Assembly: GCA_034620365.1 (NCBI GenBank)
Contig: JAQGEQ010000079.1
Span: 620,001 to 684,000, forward strand
Length of the DNA: 64,000 nt
Source of the DNA: Pegea sp. RAD2-039
Taxonomy: Eukaryota > Chordata > Thaliacea > Salpida > Salpidae
Reading direction: 5' to 3'
Shown one piece after another: positions 27,401 to 40,752 of the stretch (position 1 is its first letter; each line of letters begins with the position of its first letter). The translations under genes and the position numbers were made by a program. Under the pieces are notes generated by a model. It saw only the letters and a list, made by a program, of their open reading frames with translations. It was not told the DNA's origin and did no database searches.

Positions 27401-28959
27401 AATTAAGTACAGTTATTCCTGAGTACTCAACTTGGTTTGAACCTTTTACGCTTGACTGGCTTAATGGAAATGAAAAATTGTCTTTAGAATTTTTAAAAGG
27501 TGCATATGATAGAGATAAAAGAGATTTGTTCCAACAAAGTTCGGAACATTCACTTTTTTCATGTTCAGTTGTTGATATTTTCACACAACTAAATCAAAGT
27601 TTTGATATCATCAAAAAACTCGAGTGTCCAGATCCAGTTGTCCTCAATAAATACATGAAGACATTTTCGAAAACTGTCCAAGCTGTTCTTGTACAATACG
27701 GTGAGATTGTTTTAAAAGATTTTTCTCAACTATCTAAAGAAGAAACAGTCGGATGTGTTTTGATGAACAATATCCAACAGATGAGGGTTCTTCTTGAAAA
27801 GATCTTTCAAGCTATGGGAGGAACAGAACTCGATGAAATTACTTGTAATATTCTAAAGGAACTACAGGAAAAATTGAATAGTTATCTAGATAAATTAGGT
27901 CGAATATTTGGTGATATGTTTGAAAAGAAAATAATGGTTAGTGTCAAAATAGTTCGACAACATCTCCATGGGGTTAGTGGTTCTGCTGGTGGTTCATTAA
28001 CACACCAGGATAGCTTGGGAAGTGATGCAGATAACGTGTTACGTCCTTTAACTGATCTTCTTAATGGTATTCTGGAATTAGTAGCAAAGGCTTGTGAAAA
28101 ATCGGTGTTGAAACGAGTTCTTAAAGAACTTTGGAGACTTGTAATGAAATCAATTGAAAAAGCAATTGTTCTTCCACCAGTTGATGGTATTGAAGTTGGA
28201 AGAGATGATTTAAAGAGTCTTACACTTAAACAGTGTAATGTCTTGGATAAATCTCTAGATGTAATTCGACAGTTCTTTCATGCTGGAGGTAATGGTTTAC
28301 GGAAGAATTATCTTGATAAAAGTGAAGATTTACAAGCTTTGAAATATGCTATCTCACTTTATACACAGACAACTGATTCTTTGACAAAAATCTTTATAGA
28401 AACACAAGTAGATCAGAATCTACCTGCAAACAAAACACAATATGGTGAAGTTGCTGTCCAGGTGGATACTTACACACACCCAAGTTCTGGTGAACATAAA
28501 GTGACAGTGAAAATAGATGCTGCTACGAATTTAAAGTGGAATTCACCCGGAATTTTTCGCCCTTTTGTAGAAGTCAATATGATAGGACCTCATATGAGTG
28601 GAAGAAAACGTCGATTTTGTACAAAAAGTAAAAATAACACGTGGCAACCGAAATATTCAGAATCATTTTGCTTTAATCTCTCAAATCAAGAAGCTTTTAC
28701 TTCATATGAACTTCATTTTTGTCTCAAAGATTATTGTTTTGCTCGTTCTGACCATGTCATCGGTATATCTGTACTTCAGCTAAAAGATGTTGCCACTAAA
28801 GGCTCGTGTGCTTGTCCATGTGTACTTGGTCCTAATATCCAATTAAACCAAACAGGCTGGACTATTCTCAGGATATTATCGCAACGTCCTGGTGATGATG
28901 TTGCTAAAGAATTAGTTCAAATAAAATCTACTAAAAGAAGTATTGGCGTTGAAAGCTAG
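24493..28959 (+). CDS. UNC13A: UNC13 / Munc13-type synaptic vesicle priming factor
   Basis: Munc13 opens syntaxin through its MUN domain to prime vesicles at active zones. The ATG at 24493 gives 1488 residues beginning [11 protein letters not shown], matching Munc13-1 (MSLLCVGVKKA), so upstream in-frame codons are not needed. Domains: N-terminal C2A at about 1-115 (the RIM-binding type seen in Munc13-1/2), a variable linker, a calmodulin-binding/[10 protein letters not shown] segment, a C1 domain at about 392-441 with its His/Cys set (HNLCVW...CCECE...[12 protein letters not shown]), C2B at about 510-640 with calcium-site motifs KTGSSDPYV and WDEDDD, MUN at about 690-1240 (FACLSS-like, FRMKVQE, WFEPF), and C2C at about 1330-1455 ending [11 protein letters not shown]. 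The entire coding region is one uninterrupted exon, unlike the dozens of exons in other animals. No lesion is seen, so it should be functional. UNC13A versus B cannot be decided. Confidence 0.95.
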   Translation: MYLLSVVIKKALLDGYSEKLDTYATLKVQNVKSSTRNIKGCEPIWEESFLFEINQIDIGLLVEVWNKGILWDSLVGCFYTSLQSVQPSTEAGDGAWYALYSNTVTRNGTVCGTQNLTSHKLLCDIHFEIPNSLTDEEIAIVQRHLDEWNAEHGETWLVERLDHSVSYPSTNLSIDSDYASQQQGTTVNTSDSTHKTTFRKDSLLSNTDNDCDSYNCDIGSETESRLSRVGSHISLTSAKSNNIGPKESISAKHLSAKGIVQNKLQESNNTSHASHLRENMSPAKMHWINALACVRMNQIQSADLPDSKKLLSKTSMNSEFYTSIDSMPTLRPRKDSIPLISEFSLSVLQAQPGITSALVTSRASLTNEDLKLHVYKKTLQALVYPISCTTPHNLCVWTATAPAYCCECENWLWGITRQGYKCSQCGMKCHEKCRDLLSPDCLQRAPEKGTKNNAESKKAHVISVMKERMKVREHNNPSVFKLLSNVFGIESEKSQELMLEARQSVLDGTSKWSAKLSIKVICAQGLQAKDKTGSSDPYVTVQIGRTRKRTKTIYGDLNPVWEEKFSFECHNSTDRIKVRVWDEDDDIRSVIKQQFKRESDDFLGQTIIDVRTLSGEMDVWYNLEKRTDKSLVSGAIRLHINMEVKGEEKVAPYHLQYTCLHENIFHFMCKQNGNKVYLSESSASSNTDGWKVYFAENAQEIVDEFAMRYGIEPIYQAMTHFSCLSSTYKCPSTPAVMSSLLANINAYYAHTAPASQVSASNRFAASNFGTERFEKLLNQLHNSLRIELSSYRENFPAGDPNRLSDLKSTVDLLTSITFFRMKVQEQENPPRTCQVVYDCCKACVRSTYGYIYDHCSEIYQREYKTDTEATDKIETEPQLDSLDFWPKLITLIVGVIEEDRNVYSEVLNQFPNDLNVAELTAGEMWNLFTEDLKTGLSEHAEHKLCATTDYMNLQFKVKWLYTQYVAKLPELSTVIPEYSTWFEPFTLDWLNGNEKLSLEFLKGAYDRDKRDLFQQSSEHSLFSCSVVDIFTQLNQSFDIIKKLECPDPVVLNKYMKTFSKTVQAVLVQYGEIVLKDFSQLSKEETVGCVLMNNIQQMRVLLEKIFQAMGGTELDEITCNILKELQEKLNSYLDKLGRIFGDMFEKKIMVSVKIVRQHLHGVSGSAGGSLTHQDSLGSDADNVLRPLTDLLNGILELVAKACEKSVLKRVLKELWRLVMKSIEKAIVLPPVDGIEVGRDDLKSLTLKQCNVLDKSLDVIRQFFHAGGNGLRKNYLDKSEDLQALKYAISLYTQTTDSLTKIFIETQVDQNLPANKTQYGEVAVQVDTYTHPSSGEHKVTVKIDAATNLKWNSPGIFRPFVEVNMIGPHMSGRKRRFCTKSKNNTWQPKYSESFCFNLSNQEAFTSYELHFCLKDYCFARSDHVIGISVLQLKDVATKGSCACPCVLGPNIQLNQTGWTILRILSQRPGDDVAKELVQIKSTKRSIGVES

Positions 28960-31900
28960 TTACTATCAAGTCAATTTTATCAAAAGTTTCATTTATTTCA
29001 AAACTTGCTTTAAATCATTTGTTGCAACTTATTTATTTAGCTTGGTGTTACAAAGCAAGGAAATATTTTGTCATCTTATTTTGTTTGCTTATTTCTATTG
29101 TTTGTTACCATAATCGAAACTTTGATCAAATTGACAAGCTTGGTGCTTGTAGCAGTAAATCCATTCAAATAATTACTTTCATTTACCAATCATGGATTTT
29201 CCATAAATTTAAAGCAGTTAAAACTTGTGCAGTTGGTGTAAATGCATTTCCGTTAATTTCCTTCAAAACACTTTACTATTTTCTATTGTGCTTTCTTTTA
29301 ACTTTCACTGTGATCTACGTTTTTTTGAATTCTTAAAGCGAAATTACTTCAATAATTCATTTTATGTTTCAAATATGTTTTAACAGATTTTAACTATTCA
29401 GTTAACAGCTTACAAAAATTGTTTTTCTTTTTTTCCGCCTACATATTTCATTTTTGCATAGAAGTAAATGAAGAAATCTTATTGTTTTTACAGTGAACAT
29501 CTACGATATTAAATGCACAACCTTTTTCTCTATATATTATTTATTAGTTAACAAACTTTTACTAACTTGTTTTAATTTAACTTTCGAATTACTCAACAAG
29601 TTTTCTTTAATAATTTAACCTACCTTAACAATAAAAAGCTCACTTCGTCCAAATTTCTTTTTTATTTTTCTATTTGTAGCTTTTCTGTTGCCTTAACAAC
29701 TTTTTTATGGATTTTTTTCGGCAATTTATTTTTATATTTGATCTTTATCTCATTTCCAACCAAAACTTTAACTCAACTCGTTAACAAGAATAAATATTGA
29801 TTTAGTCTAACTCATGTAGAGGTATAGTATAATCATAAATAGATTTGTTTTGATAATTAAGATAATTTCTTTTATATAGGTTTTAACTTCCAGCATATTC
29901 GTTCATGCAATTTCGTTGGATTTTAAATAGAAACAAAAGTAAGTATTTCTAGTTCACGTTCCTTCCTGGTTTTTACTTTTTTATTTCGTTTCAGTGATTC
30001 TATGTTTTCTTACAGTACATTTTTAAGTTTCTTTCTGTTATGGATCAAATTAAAGAATTAAATTGTTTAATGTTTTTTAAATAACTGCAGAATCTTTCTC
30101 TATTTGTCAATTGTTACTCGTTTACTTTTATTTATCGATAGCAAATTTTAACACAATTTTAACGACTTGCTTTTAAGTTCATTTAATTTTTCAATCGATT
30201 GTAATTTATTTTTTTCTGTTAACAACCAAACATGTAAGCTTTCCGTTTATTGATCAATTGAAATGTTACCAATTACTTACTTAAACTTTAACAATTAAGA
30301 GAAACATTTTGTCAGCTCATTAAAGACTCAAAAAGATTCAATTAATCGACTTGTTTTTATATAAACTCACCCAAGATTTAACAAACAATTGTCAAAAGTA
30401 TTTCTATTTACAACAAGTTTTTCATCTATGTTTTGAAAATCTTTAAATAATTTTTCTTCTTGTTTTAGCCCTTTACATTGGTTGAAATGTGATTCAACCT
30501 CAAGATTGAATCTTCGATAAACCTACTTCATGCGATCAGACAATCAGTTCGTTGTCATTCCAACAGTTCTTTCAAACAGCGCCACCTACTGGTTTGGTGC
30601 TTCTACTTTTCGTCAAGTTGTCACAAAAGTTGAGAATCGATTTAAGAATTTTCCTTGATTCAACTTGACACGTTCACCCGACCAGCCTAGCGACCGCCTG
30701 AACCGACTGTTAAAGCTTTTTGCAAAATTTAAAAGTTTTTGTCTCACTCTGCTGTAGTCTCCTAGTCAACTAACTGATGAAGTTGAATTGCAACTCTTTT
30801 AAGGAATTCAGCATTTAGTTTAAAAATAAACAATTTATTATTTATTGATAATTATCACTGAAGTAAAATGAGGTGTTGATTTTAATGGTAATTTTTAAGA
30901 CTTCAAATAAATTTTTATACAAACTTGAAATTGATCAAACTTATTTAATCAAATCTATTTTTTGTTAGCTAAAAAGTCTATTTCCCAAAAATATCTGATA
31001 ATAAGATTAAAAATTGTTTTAAACCATTCTTGCAGCTTTAAAAAAATCAAAATTGTTGCATTAAACTCGCTTATCAAAGACATTAATAAAAGCACTCCAT
31101 AAGACTTTTATGCAAATAACGCAAAGATTAAATTTGTTTCTAGAAGCTTGTTTGAAAGATTCTTTAGTCAGATAAATTAAATTGAATAAATTTGAACTTG
31201 ATCCAACTGTTGAAGTAGAAAATTGTTTTTATTTGAAACAGAAATTTTGTTTTTTACTTTCTCTCAGAAACTACTTCATCATGCGGTTTGATAATCAAAG
31301 AAACAAAATAATCAACTCTTAAATTTATTTTCTTTAATCAAACATCAAAAGTTCCAGTGACTCAGTTTAAATCAAAATCAAAAATAGCAATAATGTAGTC
31401 TTTTCTTTATCCAGACAACTTAACCAAAATTAGTAAATTTATAAAAAAAAATTTGGATTATCTTAAAAAATTATTTGAAGCTAGATGTATTTTTGCTTAG
31501 TTTGTAAATTTATTGGTTACTGATTGCAAATTTATCTATTTAATCAATTGTTGATAGCAAACAAGAACAATGTTTTTACTTTTAATCCTTTAAAATTGTG
31601 TCTTTTAACATCACGATTTCAGAAAAAAAAGTAATTTGATTTAAAAATCTAATCTTAAATATTTTTTGATGACAAGAAAAAAGTTTCTACTTTCTAATAC
31701 AATTTTGAAACTGTTTGTTTTGTAATGATTGGCTACTAGTACTGATTAGTCAATACAAAACTAATTGTATCAAAAATACCAAGAAAAACTATTTTTAAAT
31801 GAATTGATACAACTACTTTTGGAAAAGAGATTTAAAAACGATCAAAATTTATGAAAACTTTCCTCAGTAATTTCAAACTGAAGTTTTGCTTTCAACGAGT

Positions 31901-34625
31901 TTGGCTTCTTCTAATCTTTTTCATTCAATATCGATTGATTTCGGCAAAAAACTTGTTCTGTTTCCCTCAAAAGTTGTATATGAACAGAAAAGTTGTTTTT
32001 CTTCTCAGCTTTTTCTTCGTTATGCTGAATAAATATTGAACAAATGTGATATACTGTCAGCGGCAGGATGCTCCCTCAGGAGTTCAACTAAAGACTCTAA
32101 CGACAACATCTTATTCATTATTCATTTTCTTTTTTCTCACTTACTTCAACAAACTTTTTTTCATCGGTTGAGTTTAAACAAATGATTGAGTTGTCGGAAA
32201 TCTCACATCTGTCATTTTACTGGTTGACTTTGAAAAACTTCTCACTTCATTCTAACTCTTTCGATCAACTTCAAGTTCTATTCAAGCTTATTCAAATAAA
32301 TATTCGTACGAATCATAACTCTTAAATATTTTAAAACTATTTCTAGTACTTATCTTGTTTCAAAATTAGTTTAATTTTTCTTCTATCTCATTTATTAAGC
32401 TTTCAATTATATCAGCAACTTGCTAAATAACAAACTGATAAAAAAAAAGCATTTCTTACTTTTATTGCATTAGTAAGATTAACTCTAACCAACATTTAAT
32501 CATCAACACTTACTGATATATCATTAGTATTCTATTGATTTTGACTTTAACAAAAGAAATAGAAATTTCTACTTTTAAATCTGTCCAAGTAATTATTGAT
32601 TATTTTTTATTGAAAGTTACTTTTTAAACACTAAACTAGAAATTTCTGTTTAATAAAGCATAAATATAAATAAAAAATTAAACACTTTGTTAGATCTTAT
32701 TTGTTTATAAAATATGAAATTTAAACGAGAGTTTGTTTATATAGTTATTCTTAAATATTATATTTGTTTACAAAGATACTATCAATATGTATACTTTACG
32801 ATTTAAAAAAATCCTTGTTAATAGTATTTGATTCTATAGTTTAGTTTGTTGTTTAATTACTAAATAAGTTCATTTACTTCCATTGTTTTTCTTCAGTTTT
32901 ATCGATAAAATGAAATTACTATTTGTTTAAAACCTAAAGTAATAATTTTGTTTCTTGTTTACTTTTTAAAAAAATGCTCTTTTTATAAATATTTTATTAA
33001 TTTTTAAAGTTATTTGTTTTATTATCATTACTAATACTATAATATAATTATAATTAATATGTTATATAGTATATCTATAAGTTTTATTGTCATCTTCTAA
33101 ATAGCAATATACACTAAAAAGGTCACAAATAGAAAGAATATCGTAAGATTCAGTAAATCTTCCTGTTTTTAAAATTTTTACTATAAAATCAATTTTATAA
33201 ATTATGTGAAAGTGTTCACTATAAAGAATTGTTTTTGATTGATAAGATTCCGTGGTGTTCCATCACACTAAATTAAAAGTTTTGATCGTTTTTTAATGGG
33301 GTTCTACTTTTAGAAAGTTGTTTTTAATAATGACAAACTATTTCATTACTTTTATTTGTTTTGATCACAAAAATTAAAAATAGGAGATAAATTCATTAAA
33401 AAGTTGTTGAAAATTAGTAAGTTGTCGACTTCAGTTGAATATTAAAAAACTTATTTACAAAATCTGTTAGTGATGAACTATTTTTATGATCATATTAAAA
33501 ATAATATTTAACTTGAAACACAATGAAAAATATGATTTTCTATAACCACGTGTTAAACTAATTAACTTTTTCCATATCTTTCATCAATATATCAAATGAA
33601 ATTGTTGTATAAAACACTCACTATCGAATAGAATTTGTCGAAGATTACTGCAATAATGCAGGATTATCATAGTATTTCTGAAAATGATGTATCAATCGTA
33701 GTTACATCTTTAGTAACCAGTAAGTCTTCTAAGTCAAGTAATTCACCCTTTGAGTACTTTGGGTAGCCAAAGGTCTAGGTAGATCATTTTCAATTTTCTA
33801 ATTCAAAAGATAAATATCCTTTTTAAATAAGCTTTTTTTATAAAATTTAGGTTCTTATTTTTCATTAATGTGTCAATTAAGTTTTAGTGAAATGATTAGA
33901 ACAAAATATAAATATGGTTGCCAAGTACGTAATTGCGTGCGTCTCAACCAACTGTCAGTCATCTAAATCAACGTCACGATATGAAATCACTCAGCAATTG
34001 TGAAGATTGCTCCTTATGGCGCTCTCTACTCCACAAACAACTGAAGAATAGAAATGAAAAGTTAAGTTTGAAAAAGAGGAAGACATTTTAAGAACTTTTT
34101 TGGAGCACACCCAGCATGGCCGTAAGCCTTTATTATTTATAAATTAACGTCAAGTATTTGACTAAACTGAATTTGCATGACGTCTTCGGACATGATCTTC
34201 ATATCGTTCGTGACTTTTACCGTTAATGTATAAAGTTTATGTACAATCTGGATCAAAATTAATTTCTTCTAAGTTGTTTCTGTCTTAGAAACTGTATCTT
34301 CAACTTGTAACATGCACCTTATCTTCATTAATACAACTCTTATAAAAAGTAAAATTACACTTATTTACTGTAATTGAAAATCTTACAATTTTGTTTAATA
34401 CAAATTAATGTTTTCTAAACTTTTACTCATTTTAGTATGAATGTGATAATAAAAGACCTTTTTACTACGAGAGTTCCCATTTTGTACTATTTAAATTGCA
34501 TTTATCTCTTTCTAGATAAAATCTTATTACGACTTATGTTACGTTTGATTGAAGTAAAATACTTTATTTACTTGGAATATAAGTTAAATTTACTTTTATT
34601 TTATTTGAATTAGGTTATCACAAAA
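28960..34625. other. 5.7-kb intergenic sequence after UNC13
   Basis: The left end is UNC13 3' UTR; open frames there are hydrophobic chance reads. A GC-richer patch at about 30480-30760 contains a CTCF-like motif at 30578-30592, but no coding sequence is recognised. The rest is AT-rich with no supported gene. Confidence 0.5.
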
Positions 34626-34923
34626 ATGTACTCCAAAAATTTTGCAGGTATGCCTTTGCAGACTTATGGCATAATACATTTGAATAAGGTTCTGTTCTAA
34701 TTGAATAAGGCTTATAAGTGTTCAAATACTAATTTTTGTGATTATATAAATTACTTCTTGTGATATAGATACATTAAATAAAGATGTTTATGAACAGGCA
34801 ATAACTTGTGGTATATGTTTAGATGGAATCAATAATAAAAAGTTATCAGGAATACAGTACGTGTGTGTGAAACATGAAATCATTTTAAATGCGCAACGAC
34901 AAAACAAGTCCTTGAATATTTGT
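34626..34923 (+). CDS. Possible small gene with CxxC motif (weak)
   Basis: A two-exon reading is possible. ATG at 34626 starts exon 34626-34647, followed by donor GTATGC. Acceptor GATATAG precedes exon 34769-34923, which ends in the strong donor GTAAGA. The joined frame is open for about 59 codons and reads MYSKNFADTLNKDVYEQ then AITCGICLDGINNKKLSG. The C-x2-C with ICLDG resembles the start of a RING/zinc-binding site, but later paired ligands are not seen within these exons. The downstream continuation could not be found. Phase and splice sites agree, yet this could be chance. Confidence 0.25.
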
Positions 34924-35791
34924 GTAAGATACCAAAAAGAAGCCATCAGCATTTTCTTCTCTTCCCAAATATTAGTGTAGATACTTTAAAATGCTCAGTA
35001 ATGCAAGTAGAAGTAGTTCTGTTTTGCCGAGCACTAAGATTCATCCTGAGGTTAAAAACTTAATTAAGAACGTCGACGTTTTTAAGAAAATAAAATAAAA
35101 CCCAAGCTCAGAGACTCTCATAACTTGATTTGACCAAAAAACTTTGAAGATTCGAACTAAACTGATCAATCGAATTTCTTCAATAGTGAACAACTTAAAT
35201 AGTAATTGTCTTATTGTAGCTTATCAGTCTTATAAGAAATTTAATAAAACTAAATTATGTTACTGCCAAATATTGGCACAATAAAACTGATAAAGTCTGT
35301 ACACTGAGAAAGAAAGCTTGAAATGATTTTAATGACGTTTTTATAAATAACAAATCATTTAAAATACATTTCTTAGTTAATACTGATAATTACAAATCAG
35401 AAAACCATTTTAAACTTGTCAAAAGGACTACATACTCAACTTATATTAAATACATCTCTGCTTGTTTTTAGGAACTGACTCTGTGAAACAGAACAATAAT
35501 TACATTTATATCCAGGACCTTCACAGAGTCACCTGGGGAGTCTTGACTTAATCTTTTATTTCTGCTAAATTGAAAAGTGTTTTCAGCTATCTCATTACTT
35601 TTTTCAGACGTTCTTCTATAAGTCATTCACGAAAAGCACCTGTAGCAAGTCAAAATAAGATTAGCATCAGAAGTGACAAAGAAAATAAAACCTATTTAAG
35701 TAATTCATACTTTATTTGTTGAAGTAACTCAAGGTTCATTCCAGTTTCAACTTGTCTTCATCTCTTCTTAACCACCAAACCCAATTTTTAC
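34924..35791. other. Intergenic, with inverted repeat and conserved 3' flank of mini-integrin 1
   Basis: 35476-35531 is a perfect 12-bp inverted repeat with a 32-base spacer. About 35640-35790 is similar to the 3' flanks of the other three mini-integrin genes. It includes an intron-like segment on the minus strand, GTATGA ... CTTCTGATGC ... CTACAG, suggesting a former or 3'-UTR exon pair. Confidence 0.45.
35476..35531. repeat. 12-bp perfect inverted repeat
   Basis: TGACTCTGTGAA at 35476-35487 is the exact reverse complement of TTCACAGAGTCA at 35520-35531. The arms are separated by 32 bases and could form a hairpin in RNA or be a dyad binding site. No transposase or target-site duplication is seen beside it. 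Confidence 0.6.
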
Positions 35792-38700
35792 TCACACAAA
35801 CAACCACTCAACAAACAAAAAGTAAACAACTAAACAAACTTGTTGGTTAGTGTTGAGAGAGAATCCAATTTGTGCAGACTCCAAACTGTTCGAAATGTTT
35901 TGTACTGCTCTTCCTTGCAAATAATTAAATTTAAATTTAAAACAAGTCACTAAATTTTCTTATCAATAAATTTAGAATACTTTAAGGGCTGTATAAAAAA
36001 TATTAAATTACATTACAGATATATGAAACCATAAATTATAATAGATTATATCATTGTAAACAGAAATTATAAATATATAAATTTTAAAAACTAGATTTAA
36101 AGTTAAACCTTCTAGAGTCACAGTGTAAACCATTTTCTTCAGTCTTTCAACTATCTGATCCAAGGCATCAAAGTCATCAACTAAAAATACTCTTTCGTCT
36201 GAATCATCACCAGATGTTATCATCTAACAATATATAAAACAACAACTTAATATATATCAATAAAATCAAAGCTTTACTTTTAGTTCTTCTTCATTGACAG
36301 ATTTCCCAACACCAACAGCAAAAATAGTAATATTATGTGAACGGATCTTTTTTGATATCTTTGGTAAATCTCGAGGCTTTGATGTTCTGTATTTAATCAA
36401 ATAGTTAAGTTTTTTCGTCGATCATAGATGCCTTGAAATTAAAATGCTACGTTGAAGACTTTCAATATTTCATTAATAATTAAAAATAGAAAAGAATATA
36501 TTAAGAAATATATTATTCAATTTATTTTTTTCTATAGTTGAAAAAAACATAGTACGTCAAAACTATTTGAACTTTAGTTAGAATTGTAAATAAGTAATTA
36601 AATTTAAGTTATATAGGTTAGAAAGCTCTTATTATTTAAAGTAACTTAATGTTAAAACCTATTTTTCGTAATTTCGATACAAATAAGTAAATAATCAATT
36701 TTAATCACATAAATTTATTTGAAGGCTTAAATTAACTGCTATATGTTAATAATATATATTGATTTTAAATGGTTGTTGTGATCGATTTCGTAAATCAAAC
36801 ATAAAAAATTGATTGCTACAAATATCAATGACCTTCCATCAGTAAGAAGAATTATGACTCTTGCAACACTCCTACTTCCCCAGCTATCAGATGCTTTAAA
36901 ATCCATTAAAGTTTTGTCTAAAGCTTCAGCAGTGTAGGTTGTCCCGCCATTATAGCTAATTTTTCTTACAGCATTCTACAAGAACAGAAAACTCAAAAAT
37001 TATTTAGCTAAAATTTATGAGGCTGTCTTATAAATGTTTTAACTTGGATTATCTTTCTTTTTGAATCAAAAACATTGTGATAAACTCAACTAACTTTAAA
37101 ATCTTTCTCATTCTTATATCTTCCTAAATCTATTTCAGTCTTGATAAAGAATTGCTCATTCATTCTACAAATTATAGTTTTTTTAAAAACATTAATATAA
37201 GATTATTAAATAGAATAAAAACAGAATAATTTTAAAACAGATAAATAAAACTTTTTAGATTACTAACGGTAAACTTGAAATAAAGCTTGAATACTGAATG
37301 ACACCCAAGTTTGTAAATACATTTCTGCTAGCATCGAAAAACTGGTCAGCTAACAAACTTGTCCAATTCTTAACTTGTTCAAAACCTTTTGATCTTACTG
37401 ATGAAGATCCATCAAGAACAAACATCAAGTCTAGTTGATCAGGACGGCAGTCTTTAAAAAATATTTGTTTATGATAAATTGTTTACTTAGATTTGTTATC
37501 AGCAAAATATAATTAGAATGTAATATTATCATAACAATACCTACTAACCAATAAAATACAATTAAAACTAGATAAAATAATATGTTTTTAAACTTCTGAA
37601 GAAAATACATTCAAAAATTATTCAAAGCTTACGAGCTTTTTGCAGCATTCTTTCCCACTTATATCCGTTTGAACTTTTAAAGCAAGATCCAGGAGTAAGA
37701 ATTGAGTTTGAACACCTAACTTCACTGTTTGAAGAACATGACTAAATAAAAACAATTTTAGTGAGTCGTTGATTAGATAATGAATCTTGAAATTTGAATA
37801 AAATTATCAGAATATTTCTAATTCTCTTAACTTATCAGATTTGATTTTTCTATAAGAAGTTTGTTAATTTTTTTACATATGCCAAAAGGTTTAAATACAT
37901 TGATTTAATAAACCATATTTCTATGGTTTTTTAGTCCTTAAGTATTTCTTTAAAAATACTTTCTTCTTGATTACTTTTAAAATTTTGTTTATTTGTCAGT
38001 TTATAAATGGCTTACAGTGAAAAGCATAAAAATATAATGTCAATCAGTTTAAATAGTTTATTGCAGTTTATACAATAGTAATTTTGTATAAACAAACTAA
38101 AAGAACCAATGCACAACTTTTTTTATTTAATAACTAACTATAATGGTTCCATTGTTAAATTGGTCGGCTACTTGCACAAGGAAAAAGTCATCTGTAGATC
38201 GGTTTGAATTAAGAGAAAATGACTGATTTGAACAAGCAACTCTGTTTCCTTGTAAAGCTTTTAAATTGAAATCACAGCTGATCACTTCTCCAAAAGCTGT
38301 TAAAGTTTAAGTTATTTCAAAAAATTATATGAAAAAATTAAATCATGTAATGAATTTAATCACAAATCAAAGTTTGTAAAATCTTAAAATGTTTAAATTT
38401 ACGCTTTTCATCAAGTCGATGAAGTGCTCCAAAATCCGAAAAAGTCCTTTGTAATCCGACTATAAATCTGAAAAAAGTAATTTACAAGTTTTTCTTATTT
38501 CTTTTACAATTTTATTGAGTTATTTATAGAAATTTTGTTTATCAGAGTTTCCAAAATAGTTTATCGAAATAAGTTAATTAAACTTAAATAAAATAATATT
38601 TTTTTTAAGTTTCAGATATCAGACTAAACATTAAAACAATTTAAATATTACTTTATGGAGTTAACTTTCTTTGTAAGAACAAACGATTCACCGAATCCAA

Positions 38701-38836
38701 TTCCTAGAGACGGGATCGTACTCGCAACCAATAAAGTTTCTTCCTTTGACTCTACATTAAATCCTTGTATTACTTCAAAGATATTCAACAAAGACTGCAC
38801 TGGGAGGATATAACAAATGTAATATTTTATTAACAT
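35792..38836 (-). CDS. Mini-integrin 1: truncated integrin alpha with I (vWA) domain
   Basis: Ten exons on the minus strand, all with GT..AG ends: 38652-38836, 38403-38467, 38139-38296, 37633-37741, 37268-37451, 37095-37164, 36833-36975, 36278-36386, 36109-36223, 35792-35913. Together they encode 419 residues. Exon 1 is a signal peptide followed by GFNVESKEE...GFGESFVL, like the mature start of integrin alpha chains. Exons 2-4 hold the first propeller segment (FIVGLQRTF, here without the usual VGAP) and paired cysteines. Exons 5-9 encode an I/vWA domain with MIDAS residues DGSSS, GGTTYT and LLTDG. The linker reads TVTLEG. Exon 10 reads ESAQIGFSLN, like the integrin MSQxGFSA after the I domain, then ends in a hydrophobic VCLVVYFLFVEWLFV. 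Remaining propeller, leg and cytoplasmic parts are absent. It is probably secreted or tail-anchored; ligand unknown. Confidence 0.85.
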
Positions 38837-40659
38837 CTTACTACAGTTTAAATGCTGAAAAATAAGAAATAATAGTTAATATAGTTTTTACTAGTAGATA
38901 ATAAAAATGAAAATCTACTAAACTAACTGCTAAAAAGACTAAAAAATTATATAAAGGTTTTATAAGATTTTATAATAGTTATAAGAATAGTTTAAATATT
39001 AATAGCTATAGCTGAGAAAAGTTTATAAATTATTTATTCATAGCCTTTTATATTTTGTCTAAATATTAAATAAAAATAATTATTTTGAAAAAGTTGAATT
39101 AAATATAAATTAAGTACTTTTCCAAGTTTGTTTGTCAAATAAACAATTTAATTGATTTTATCGTTATTTAACCAAAATAAATCAAAAAAAGATAAAAACT
39201 TACAAAAAATTAAAGAATTGAAAAAATAATAAATAAAATAAAAAATATAAATAATCACACAAAAGTTTACCAGACTTTAAAAATGAAGGTTACCAAAAGA
39301 GTAGAAGAAGAGTATTCTTGTGTATGAAATTTATCAAATTTAAGAGCTTGCTTCAAAATTACTTTACTGCTTAGGTTTTTTTATCGTAAATTAGTTTAAC
39401 TTTTGTTTATATTCGGTAATTAACAAAAGCCATTTGAATCCAAAATAATTCAATTTCAATTAAGATATACTTTTGTTTAATGAATTCATGAAATATGTAA
39501 ACTTTCAAAACTATCTTTGAGGTGATATTTAAGTGTGCAGCTAAAGTAATTTTAGCAACATCAAGTTACATTGAGAAAAATACTTTCTCTAAAATATTTC
39601 TCACTTGAATATTACTTTGAATAAATTAAGGTGAGTATAAATTAGCTTAATTCGCTGTAAAAGTTTCTACTTATGCTACAATGTACTAAAACCTTACTTT
39701 TTCTTCATGGTTTTTAACTTAAAGAAGATATATATAAAGATTCCTGTAAAAATCAACACAAAGTTAATTAATAACTTAAGTATTAAGTACGAATATTGTT
39801 GTATAAGCATATCACACAGCCTCGATTGAAAGCAAAACAAAGTTTTTAGATATAAATTAACCAGAAGGTAATCAATATCACCAAATTTTTTTTTCTTTTT
39901 TTGCAACCTTTTATGATAAAACTTTTTCAGTGTTTTAATAATAATTTATATAACCACAATATACATAAATAAGCTAGATATAAACCAAACGTCGACCATA
40001 TTAAGATCGTTGAAACTAAACTAACAAATAAAAAACCAGCTGATTATGATTTTTGATGAGCTTTTAATACGTCTAATATTTATGTTAAGGATTGTAATAT
40101 TTACGGGTGGATCTTCACAACAAAGAATTAGTTACTATTCGACGTATTTGTATTTTTTTATAATTTTGATGTTACTTTTTCAACTTCAAATTTGCTTGAA
40201 ACTTTTAGTAATTCAATTCAGCAGTATCGACGTTGAACTTAAATATGTTTAAAAACATTTATCGCTCAAAGTTTAAAAAATACTTTTAGATTGCTGTCCT
40301 TTATATTACACACGGTCTAACAGTTGCGTTAGGTTGCTGTCTAATCAATCAAATGAGTTTCAAAAGATAAAATCTCAGCCGCTCCAGTTCAGAAATACAT
40401 TTTGCAAGGCTTTTCAACTCAAAATTGCTTTTGACATTTATGCTCAAATTTTAGATTTTTTATTTAATGAAACTATTTTGTTAATATTATACATCGAAAG
40501 GTTTCTTCAAGTTGCTATTTAGATTGGCAGAAGTTAAATATAAGTTGAAGATGAGCTGTGTAACAATTTTCTTATAAAAAAGATATTACATGAAGTTATT
40601 TATAAATAAAATTTGATATACAGTCTTACCTTTTTGACCCGCTTCGATCACAAACGCCC
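38837..40659. other. AT-rich interval upstream of mini-integrin 1
   Basis: Presumed promoter and 5' flank of mini-integrin 1 (minus strand). Short hydrophobic open frames are not conserved in the flanks of the sister genes and are not called as genes. Confidence 0.45.
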
Positions 40660-40752
40660 GAGCATATATGTGTCAGGGCAGAATTTATGGATATCCAGTT
40701 GTTGCCCATGCATCAGGATTCCACTCTCCACGCCAACCAGATCATGCAGCGG
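40660..40752. repeat. Dispersed repeat B, copy 2
   Basis: Similar to 18528-18625 in the same orientation, with substitutions and small gaps. It is GC-richer than its flanks. The interval from here to the NTF2 gene (about 40753-41788) shows nothing else recognisable. Confidence 0.6.

Noticed and set aside
28975..29336. 105-codon hydrophobic frame just after UNC13
   Set aside because: Non-ATG start, no motif, lies in UNC13 3' UTR; AT-rich DNA yields hydrophobic chance frames.
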